DNA of 64,000 nt, from contig OU744724.1 of assembly GCA_916613615.1 (NCBI GenBank), forward strand, positions 43,502,662-43,566,661. Direction: 5' to 3'. The notes below the pieces were generated by a model that had not been told where the DNA came from, did no database searches, and saw only the letters and a program-made list of their open reading frames with translations. Position 1 is the stretch's first letter. Every line of letters begins with the position of its first letter. Origin of the DNA: Steromphala cineraria (taxonomy: Eukaryota; Mollusca; Gastropoda; Trochida; Trochidae). Shown here one piece after another: positions 50,191-60,900 of the stretch. A program made the position numbers and the translations under genes.

Positions 50191-53100
50191 ATGATATCTC
50201 CAAAGTATGTACATGTTATTTATTTTAATACGATTTAAATCCTTATATTTGCATTGTTGTTAACTATAAGAATAGTTTAATGAGATCATAATTTTGAAAT
50301 CCGGTTGACAACAAATATGTACGCATGACATATGTTTAGGAGAAATTGACATCTGCTTGTTCGCATGTAAACATATGGTTCAAGGATTATTATAACTCTT
50401 AATGTTAAGAAATTTGATTTGACAATTTCTCTTCTTGTTTTGACAGTTGTCTATTGTGTTATGCATTTCAGCTTGATTAAAGCGTGCAATTGTAATGTAC
50501 ATGTATATATCCACTGCTCGTTATTAACGTGGAAACTTGGTCTATAAATACCCCAGGGCTAATATAGTTTACCCGATTGCATCAACACAATAACACGTGG
50601 AGAGTGACGTATTGCTATAAGAAAATGACACCGAAGGGATTTAGAAGCATCGCATTGTTTAAGATATTATAAATAGGTGCATATATTGAAAAAAATGGAT
50701 CTAATGATATTAGAGTATTATCATGACGGGCATGTTATTCAGTTTAAAAAGCCGCTCCATGCGTTGTGTAGGGGTTCACATATGCACAACTTAATCAATA
50801 GTGTAACCGAAAAGTGTAGGCTGGAAAATATGACCAAAATGCCTATGACCGAAAACCGGACAATGACGCGCATCAGTCAATCAGACGTAATTATGGAAAA
50901 GGGTCAGATTGTTAGTTACGCGTTGATAATGTTTGATAGGTTATCTATTAACTATAAAATTTACGTGTGAATTTGGCTTCCGCGTTTGCATATGACCTTT
51001 TTTAAGATCCTCACTGAAAACAAAGCTATATGATATAATTGCTGTTTGGGGATTATTATTTGATTTTCTTGAATGCATATAATGGAATATGCCATTTTTG
51101 TTCATTTCAAAGCAAAACAATATGAAAATCAAGTTGCTCTTTAACCTACTGACACGAAATAGATTAATAAGCAGATATTAACTGCATGACACAGATGGTC
51201 AAACTAACCTCATGTACGTTTGGCTAGACATCATAAACTGAACGAAATACACACCTGTAACTTACATGAATATCATAAACCGTTGATATACTGAACTTTA
51301 TTTACACTCCCCATGTGGAAAAACGTGATGATTTATAAATATTTACCATTCAAACCTCTACTAAATACTCAAATACAGAATATATTTTCAAACCTACAGA
51401 CGGGTAATATCGTAGTCAATCTGATAGTGGAAAATGCCTATTTTCAGAACTGAAAATTTAACACGACAAAGAAAGATATAACATGATTTTCTACTGAGTT
51501 ATTTCAATTTGGTGTCGAGTGTCCTATTTAATTCGAAAATATCGTACACAGTTACTTCCTGGTTGGTTGCTATGGGAACATTAATCAGCGTTGTCAAGAT
51601 AAACGGACACAGAGTCACTAATAAATCGATGAGTTTTAATTATGTATACAATTGGCAACGGAAATTTGAGTCTTCTGATCGAAATCTAGACTGGCTTTTA
51701 ACAGTCATCAGGGCTTTCATCATTGAGTTCAGTTAATAATATAGACAAGACAATAAATATCTTTTTGCCTGTTATGGGTAAATTTGTTGTTAATGCTACT
51801 TCGTAAAATGTAATTTCCAATGAATTTTCGTTCAAAAATGTTTACCTTGCCCAACTGTATTTTTAAAATGAAAACCTTAAAATCGTAAAAAATAAAGGGA
51901 CACAATTTTCTGTCCAGACCACATGAAGGCCCATCTGTGGTCGACCATCCCAATAGGTAAAAGATAGTCATTAGGGTCCGACGAGTCGTATATGCATCAT
52001 AATAAGTGTTTGACTTCATGGTAAAAGATATAGTCGTTATTTTGCAAAAATCAGTAAGATTCACATATTTTGCTGAAATATTTGTGCTGACTCATCGGAA
52101 ATGGGACACATTGCCACGAACATTGCTTACACAATAGCTCCATTGTTTTGTTTGAGTATTCATTTTTCTTACCAACTCATTTTGTCTGTGAAATTCACGT
52201 GCCGTTGTGTTCAGCAAAGAAAACGGGTGTTCATGATGAACACCCGGTATTGGCATACGAACACCTGATAGTGAAACGAAGAAACATTACCGTTAATTAT
52301 TTTGATATATTATTACTTTATCAAAAAAAAATGCATTGGTACCAAATGTTTATATGCATATCAAAGTATGTTTTTTGTAAGCTGTTCTGATATCAATATG
52401 GACATACAATCTAGTGTGTTAGCGTGTACGGTTCCGCACGGATTGCACGTGCAGCACAAGAGGGTCATGCTAAAGTCAATTACTTGAAATAGACATTGTT
52501 CCTTCAATGTTTAATCTTCTCATTAAAGCTAAGGAAGATATGCATTACCGCACTTATCAGCAATATCAAAACTGATGTCGTGTTGAAATTGGAATGATAC
52601 AGCGTTGAGTTAGTGTGTAAAATAGTTACCTACCTCGGCCTAACGGCCTCGGCGTTCATGATTCACGTGCGCGAAGGAATCATCTAACTTGAACACCTCG
52701 GTCTCAGTCGGTAACTATTACAGAAGAAATTATTCAATGTATATGGAATATAAAACGATGCCTTATTGACATCAATGCACGCGCACAGACCAAACTGTCA
52801 ATGTTGTCCACGTGTGCTTCACGCTTTTCTGGTCAAAGAGGTTTTTACTGATACATAATGTTAAGGAACTCCCTCAACCCTGTACATTATATTATTCATG
52901 GATTTGTATAACAAACAAAAGTTATCTTAATTAATAATATATCTGTTTTACGCAAAGTACAAGGCGTAGTTTGGAATTGGTTATGGTCACTTTTCTTGCC
53001 AGTGCGCTTAGGTTTCGTTACTGACTGGTTCGCTTTGGTTGTGTTTTGGCGATTTTATTACGTTCCTGGGGTAGCTGCGTTTTTGAGCAGACGTTTTTCT

Positions 53101-54236
53101 TCTTCAAATTATACAAATGTTCTTTTCTTCTAAAAATGTTTAATCCATTTACAACATCAATTGTTCATCAATCAGTTGTTGTATGCAAATACAGACATTA
53201 AAAAATTCCAAAACTTTAGCAACAGTTCCTGACAATTTGAGTCCAGTGTGAGTAAAATTAGCACCAAGTGCAGTTGTGTTAAGATGTACGTTGGTTTATG
53301 AAAGTAATTCAATCTGCGACCAATCGAAAAATATATATGTTGATGGTCATGAACATTTGCAGATGACATACCAAATTAGTTAAAATAGAGAGATAAATAC
53401 AAGAATAAAGGCAATATCAACTTAGGGTGATATCAACTTATGGCTGAAATATTACCTAGTGATATGACGCACATACTGAATCGTAGTTTATTAACAATGA
53501 CCTTGAACTTAATTTCAGAGAATTCCTGGAGCCCACCAAAGACCTTCTCCTGATCCCCTTCTACCTCTCAGTCGCCATATTCTTCATCGTCTACCAACCA
53601 TTTCTTGATCTGCCAGAAGAGTCATTCCTCGCAGCCCTTTGCAAAGCACTTCCGGTTTGGTGCCTCGCCGGCTACATCTTTAAGAAACGCATTCATCCAG
53701 ATGGCTCTGACGACCCGTATATCCCCTCTGTGATGCTAGGTCTGCTTTTATCGGGCGTGGGGGACATATTCATGGTATTCCGTTCCTCCCTCATGCCTTT
53801 AGGGGTGTTCGTGTTCTCCCTCGCTCACTTCATGTACATCGTCGGGCTGAAATCGAAACAGGACCATCTCCACCGGAAGTCCATCTACCTTTTTGTGAAT
53901 CTCCTTGTTCTGATGTTCCTTGGATTCCACGAATCTGTAGAATCCACCTTCGACAAAGTATCACTCGTAGGATACTTCGGTCTGGTTATGGCGGTAGGCG
54001 CAATGGCGGCCTGCAGGTATGAGAAAGAAGAGTCACTTCCGGCGCTGTGGGGAGTTTTAGCTGCCGCCATGTTTATTGTGTCGGATTCGCTTGTTGTTAT
54101 AGATACGTACGCACTGCAAGCAGTTTCTCTGGAGTTTGTCGTAATGGTTTTGTACTATGGATCCCAGCTTGGCTTCGCCCTTAGTACCGCAGCTGTTGTG
54201 AAACCGGAAGTCACGGAAGATAAAAAGGAAAAATGA
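50191..54236 (+). CDS. TMEM86: TMEM86/YhhN lysoplasmalogenase-like protein, copy 2
   Basis: Main exon 53519-54236, stop TGA at 54234-54236. It follows an acceptor TTAATTTCAG and opens with one base of a split codon; no ATG occurs until 53730, well inside the first membrane segments, so an upstream exon is required. The best candidate is 50191-50204 (ATG ATA TCT CCA AA, then donor GTATGT), which restores the phase. It gives a start MISPK that resembles the MVSP start I remember for vertebrate TMEM86A. The product is then 243 residues with about eight hydrophobic segments. The two family Asp residues are in SGVGDIFMVF and FIVSDSLVV; YYGSQLGFALST matches the end of copy 1, and the tail is charged (EVTEDKKEK). 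An ATTAAA signal lies at 54346. It is divergently oriented to copy 1. The main exon is sure; the 14-base first exon is a proposal. Confidence 0.87.
50690..51000 (+). repeat. Dispersed repeat, copy 1 of pair
   Basis: Shares CTCCATG-GTTGT, GGGTCACATATGC-like, GTTGATAATGTTT and GTGTGAATTTGGCTTCCGCG with 63430-63700 in the same order. Located in intron 1 of TMEM86 copy 2. Non-coding. Confidence 0.6.
52200..52725. repeat. Dispersed repeat ending in foldback arms, copy 2
   Basis: Second copy of the element at 13055-13545, in intron 1 of TMEM86 copy 2. The inverted arms at the right end are shorter because the left arm is partly deleted (CCTACCTCGGCCTAACGGCC). GAACACCCGG...CACCTGATAGTGAAA at its left also occurs near 9365-9400. 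Confidence 0.65.
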
Positions 54237-54969
54237 TTCCATGCATTTATGTAACATTTGTGTCTCCATCTCTCTCAAAAGTTCACAGATGTTTGCATAA
54301 TTATTGCTGACGTGTTTCACGTTTAGTTTATTTGTATATACTCACTTATTAAACTGATGCAAATCCTTATCAATCTTGTTCCTCTTATTTATCTAATTTG
54401 GAAAATCAGTTGAAGCAAATCAATGTTTCATAAATCGCTTTCATGCTTAACGTCATTACTTCTTGAAACAATATTTTTAGTTGTAAAGACTCACTTTAAA
54501 GTAGCATCTTTCAAATGGTTAATAAACTTTTAAGAGATTAAAACCTTAGTTTTAGAAAATGACTAAATTAATAAATCTTTATTTATAACAAACAAGCCTC
54601 AAGCAAATGTCATCGTAAATACAAACAAAACAAGATTTTGTATTGCAGTGTGTTAAATATGTATATACCACTCAAGTTATTTGTGCTAGCCAATTCACTG
54701 GGTTGAGTAAAGATTACATGCTTCAAACAGGTAGGGTTCTTATCAAAGTCCGCCAGTATAGAATTCGCCTTGATCTTCATCATTATACTTCCAATTCAAC
54801 AAATATCTTATAGGCGCAGAACAACATCAATACAATAAATCATAAAATTCATTTGTGATTTTTAAAAAACAAATTCGATCCCCAGAAAACATCAGTTGCT
54901 TATTACACAGAATCCGAGCACGTTTTCCGAGCTTAAAAGTGTGTCCTGGTGTATTTTCTAGGATCTAGT
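54237..54969. other. Tail-to-tail intergenic region, 3' UTRs
   Basis: Lies between the converging TMEM86 copy 2 and the lectin-like gene. An ATTAAA (54346) serves the plus-strand gene; TTTATT near 54577 (AATAAA on the minus strand) could serve the other. No other structure seen. Confidence 0.5.
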
Positions 54970-57900
54970 TTACTTGTTCTTGGCGTTCGAGCGACGGAGT
55001 CTTCTACGCCCACAAACCAAGACCGGTAAATCAGAGAGAATGATGAAAAACACCAAAAGACTGAAGCAAATGATCCCAGGCAAAGCTATGAGGTTTGCTA
55101 CGGAATCTGTGTTAGCAGCACTGGTTTTTGTGCGAATATACTTGGACAGACTTGTTTTGTCCAAAATTAAGTTCTGTTTCGAAATAGCAAGCTCTTTGCA
55201 GCGACGGCGACAAAGCCTTGGTACTTCATCATTGGTAGGTGTCATCGGGAGTTCAGTAGTTCCCAGCAATACAGATGAACTTAGAGTTGACGATAAGTTT
55301 AGATTTAATGACATGTTGTCAGGCAGAAAGGTTTCTTTTGAATTCAAGACAGCACTTGACGACGACATTAAGTTAAAATGTGACAATGATACTTCAGAAC
55401 CAATCAAATGATCTGTCAATGTTACCAAATTGACGGTTGAAGCAACATATGTTTTGGTAACGGAAATTACATCATAATGTAAAGATTTTGAGCTCATGAT
55501 CTGTTCATTTTGTTCAAGAATAACATTAGATCTTGTATTTTCAACAGTCGCCCCAGAAGGATCCAAATCAGTGTTTGTTGGAAGAACAGAGGGGGAGAAC
55601 GTAAGGGGATGATTTGAACTTATTGAATGTGTCGGTAAATCCGGCTTTTCAATACCCTCTGTTAGGAAACTCGATTGTAACAGGTATTTGACGATTGATT
55701 CCTGAGTTGAGCTCAGCAAACTTTCATAAGGGAGTGTTGGAGGCACATTCTTAGTTGATATTGTATCTTCAGACATAAATTCGGAGAGTTCTTGAGGTAC
55801 ATCTGTTTGAGGTGTTATGACTGTTGACAGTGGCTCTTGAGATGTTAGTTGGTACGATTGAGAGGTTGTCAGTTCTGGCGAGAATGGTTCTTGAGATGTT
55901 AGTTGGTACGATTGAGAGGTTGTCAGTTCTGGAGTGAATGGTTCTTGAGATGTTAGTTGGTACGATTGAGAGGTTGTTACTTCTGGAGTGAATGGTTCTT
56001 GGGATGTTAGTTGGTACGATTGAGAGGTTGTTACTTCTTGAGAGGAAGGTTCTTGAGATGGTAGTTGGTACGATTGAGAGGTTGTCAGTTCTGGAGTGAA
56101 TGGTTCTTGAGATGTTAGTTGGTACGATTGAGAGGTTGTTACTTCTTGAGAGGAAGGTTCTTGAGATGGTAGTTGGTACGATTGAGAGGTTGTCAGTTCT
56201 GGAGTGAATGGTTCTTGAGATGTCAGTTGGTACGATTGAGAGGTTGTCAGTTCTGGAGTGAATGGTTCTTGAGATGTTAGTTGGTACGATTGAGAGGTTG
56301 TTACTTCTGGAGTGAATGGTTCTTGGGATGTTAGTTGGTACGATTGAGAGGTTGTTACTTCTTGAGAGGAAGGTTCTTGAGATGGTAGTTGGTACGATTG
56401 AGAGGTTGTCAGTTCTGGAGTGAATGGTTCTTGAGATGTTAGTTGGTACGATTGAGAGGTTGTTACTTCTTGAGAGGAAGGTTCTTGAGATGGTAGTTTG
56501 TACGATTGAGAGGTTGTCAGTTCTGGAGTGAATGGTTCTTGAGATGTCAGTTGGTACGATTGAGAGGTTGTCAGTTCTGGAGTGAATGGTTCTTGAGATG
56601 GTAGTTGGTACGATTGAGAGGTTGTTACTTCTTGAGAGGAAGGTTCTTGAGATGGTAGTTGGTACGATTGAGAGGTTGATACTTCTGGAGTGACTGGTTC
56701 TTGAGATGTCAGTTGGTACGATTGAGAGGTTGTTACTTCTGGAGTGACTGGATCTTGAGATGTTAGTTGGTACGATTGAGAGGTTGTCAGTTCTGGAGTG
56801 AATGGTTCTTGAGAAGTTAGTTGGTACGATTGAGAGGTTGTTACTTCTTGAGAGGAAGGTTCTTGAGATGTTAGTTGGTACGATTGAGAGGTTGATACTT
56901 CTTGAGAGGAAGGTTCTTGAGATGGTAGTTGGTACGATTGAGAGGTTGTCAGTTCTGGAGTGAATGGTTCTTGAGATATTAGTTTGTCCGATTGAGAGGT
57001 TGATACTTCTGGAGTGAATGGTTCTTGAGATGTTAGTTGGTACGATTGAGAGGTTGTTACTTCTGGAGTGAATGGTTCTTGAGATGTTAGTTGGTACCTT
57101 TGAGAACCTGTTACTTCTTGAAAGATGTGTTCTTGAGATGTTAGTTGGTACGATTGAGAGGTTGTTACTTCTTGAGAGGAAGGTTCTTGAGATGGTAGTT
57201 GGTACGATTGAGAGGTTGTCAGTTCTGGAGTGAATGGTTCTTGAGATGTTAGTTGGTACGATTGAGAGGTTGTTACTTCTTGAGAGGAAGGTTCTTGAGA
57301 TGGTAGTTTGTACGATTGAGAGGTTGTCAGTTCTGGAGTGAATGGTTCTTGAGATGTCAGTTGGTACGATTGAGAGGTTGTCAGTTCTGGAGTGAATGGT
57401 TCTTGAGATGGTAGTTGGTACGATTGAGAGGTTGTTACTTCTTGAGAGGAAGGTTCTTGAGATGGTAGTTGGTACGATTGAGAGGTTGATACTTCTGGAG
57501 TGACTGGTTCTTGAGATGTCAGTTGGTACGATTGAGAGGTTGTTACTTCTGGAGTGACTGGTTCTTGAGATGTTAGTTGGTACGATTGAGAGGTTGTCAG
57601 TTCTGGAGTGAATGGTTCTTGAGATGGTAGTTGGTACGATTGAGAGGTTGTTACTTCTGGAGTGACTGGTTCTTGAGATGTTAGTTGGTACCTTTGAGAA
57701 CCTGTTACTTCTTGAAAGATGTGTTCTTGAGATGTCAGTTGGTACGATTGAGAGGTTGTTACTTCTTGAGAGGAAGGTTCTTGAGATGGTAGTTGGTACG
57801 ATTGAGAGGTTGTCAGTTCTGGAGTGAATGGTTCTTGAGATGTTAGTTGGTACGATTGAGAGGTTGATACTTCTTGAGAGGAAGGTTCTTGAGATGTTAG

Positions 57901-60900
57901 TTGGTACGATTGAGAGGTTGTAAGATCTAGTGAGAATGGTATTTGAGATGTATGTTGGTCCGTTTGAGAGGTTGTCATTTCTGGTGAGAATGGCTTCAAT
58001 GATCTTAGTTGGTCTGATTGAGAAGTTGTTAGGTCTGGAGAGAATGATTCTTGAGAGATATGTTGATGCAATGCAGAAAATGTAAGTTTTGGAAATAATT
58101 CCATAGATATTGGTTGATATGGTTGAGAAGATGTTAGTTCTTCAGAAAATGATCCTTGAGAAGCCAGGAGACGGCTTTGAGAAGATTTCAAGTCTTGGGA
58201 TTTAAGAATTCGAGATTTTTGGTCTTGGGATTTAAGTTTTTGAGTTGAAGGTTGATAAGATGTTGGTTCTTGAGATGTTGGTTCTTGAGATGAAAGTTCT
58301 TGAGATGTTGGTTCTTGAGATGAAAGTTCTTGAGATGTTGGTTCTTGAGATGTAGGTTCTTGGGATGTTGGTTCTTGAGATGTTGGTTCTTGAGGTGAAA
58401 GTTCTTGAGATGTTGGTTCTTGAGATGTAGGTTCTTGGGATGTTGGTTCTTGAGATGTTGGTTCTTGAGGTGAAAGTTCTTGAGATGTTGGTTCTTGAGA
58501 TGTAGGTTCTTGAGATGTTGGTTCTTGAGGTGAAAATTCTTGAGATGTTGGTTCTTGAGATGTAGGTTCTTGGGATGTTGGTTCTTGGGATGTAGGTTCT
58601 CGAAATGTTGGTCCTCGAGATGTTGGTTCTTGATATGTAGGTTCTCTAGTTGTTGGTTCTCGGGATGTAGGTTCCTGGGATGTTGGTTCTTGAAATGTTG
58701 GTTGTAGGGATGAAGGTTTTTGATATGATGGATCTGGAAATGTTGGTTCCCGAGATGGAGGTTCTTGAGATGCTGTTTCTTGAGATAAAGGTTCTTGGGA
58801 TGTTGGTTCTTGATATGTAGGTTCTTGAGATGTTGGTTCACGAGATGCTGGTTCTTCATATGTAGGTTCTTGAGATGTTGGTTCTTGGGATGTAGGTTCT
58901 TGATATGTAGGTTCTTGAGATGTTGGAATTGTATATGTAGGATCTAGAGATGTTGTTTCTTGATATGAAGGTTCTTGAGATGTAGGTTCTTGATATGAAG
59001 GTTCTAGAGATGTAGGTTCTTGATATGTAGATTCTTGAGATGTTAGCTCTTGATATGTAGGTTCTTGAGGTGTAGGTTCTAGAGATGCTGGTTCTTTAGA
59101 TATTGGTGGCTGAAATGTAGGTTGCTGAGATGTTAGCTCTTGAACTTTAGGTTCTGAGGTCAATACCCTTGACGTCAACCCTTTTATCGGTGACGTTTGG
59201 ATTATTGGATTTTGCTGTAGGGTTTGACTTTTGGAGGTTTCGTCTCGAGACAGTAATTCAGAGGACAACCCTTTCTCTGTTGTTGACGATTCAATTTCTG
59301 AAAAAAAGTTGAATATATAATGAACAGAATGAATAAGGAATTAGACTTGATATTATGTTAATATAAAAAAACCTGACAAACCTCTTTTACAAAAATGTAA
59401 TGTTCAATTTTCGTTATCATATTAATGCTTAGATATGTAATATCCATATTTCACTACGGGAGAAAATTTCACAAATCATCACGAAAGAGAATTTTTTTCA
59501 AATTCGTGAACAGTCGTATGCAGTCATACTCAATTCTTGAAATTCTTAAATGAGTCATAGTTAATTCGGAAATTCCTCCAATTCGTGGCATTCGTGAACA
59601 AACTTTGATTTGTTAAACAAAATTTCGCGTTACTCTTCGTGTAGTTGGTTAACAGTTTTTGGTAATTCGTGGTTGATATTGTAATTGTCTGGCCCTTAAT
59701 TGCTTACGAATCATCTTCAAATCATTCATGAATGTCTCGAATTAAGGACGAAAATTCGTAGTGTATTCGCAACTGTTTCCTAATTATTTATTATTATTTT
59801 ATTTTTAAAACAATTCGTAAATTATTCGTATCTGTTTTAAAGGATTTCAGCACGAAAAGCTACGCACAAGTGAAATTGCTTTTCACGAATTTTGCAGAAT
59901 GTTTACGAATAAATACATTGAACTATTTGTGACTATTCGTGAAAATTCCTCTAGGAGTGAAATAGGGGCATAAACTAGTTTGTCCTCACGAATTGTCACA
60001 TCACTCTGAAATGGTCTGTAATAGCTAACTGCAGAATGAGAACGTACTTTTGAAAGTGTAATCTAACATTTAGAACCATGATTGCGGGGTAATCAGACAT
60101 CCAGTAATGGATAAACATGTGATCAATTAAGAAAAAAGGTGATCGATAGCGAATAAAGATATTCGTCAAAGCGTTATATCTATAATTATTATTACTATAT
60201 TACATTACATTACGTTTCATTATATTATATTATATTATATTACGTTACGTTACGTTACGTTACATTACATTACATTACATTACATTACATTACATTACAT
60301 TACATTACATTATATTATATTATATTATATTATATTATATTATATTATATTATATTATATTACCTTGTACAGCGAATATCTCCACCTCACACAGAGTAAG
60401 GGTTTTCCATGAACTGATTGACCTGATTTCAATCCTGATGTAACGCTTGGGCCGAATAGTCTTACACGAGATGTCGGTCGGGCCCGCTGGAAACATTCCA
60501 ATGCGGGTATAACAGGCGACGAAGTCGACATCGTTGTTACTAGTTAAGATCTTGATGGTAGAAGAACCTACAGATGAAAGAAAATAACTTTTTAACTTAA
60601 CTCTCCTTTTTTTCTTTGAAAGACACTTAAAATGTGTGTACTTGTGTGAACTATTAAAGACATACGTGACAATTTCAACTTTCTCGCCCCTTTAAGTACT
60701 TTTTAGTTCTTTTACTGAAAGCATATACATATGTATGTCTATAAAAGCGGAATAAAATTTTATAAATGACTTGTATTTTTGAGGTTAAATTAGTTTGAAT
60801 GTTTTTACATTAATATGGTTGCAATTAATTCACAAAAGCAAACCCGGCTTCATGGATAACAACAAGTGATTTAAAAATAATAACAAAAATTATCAATAAA

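Noticed and set aside
54974..55411. 145-codon plus-strand frame opposite the lectin-like gene end
   Set aside because: Antisense shadow of the membrane segment and tail; no start context or family resemblance.
58188..58859. Long open frame (NQHLKN-type repeats) overlapping the lectin-like gene
   Set aside because: It is the other frame of a 15-bp repeat without stops; no ATG-led gene, and the true frame is fixed by phase-matched exons and the membrane end.
60365..60371. Donor at 60370 (GTACAA) for exon 3 of the lectin-like gene
   Set aside because: It would leave exon 4 out of frame; the donor at 60363 fits the phase and consensus better.
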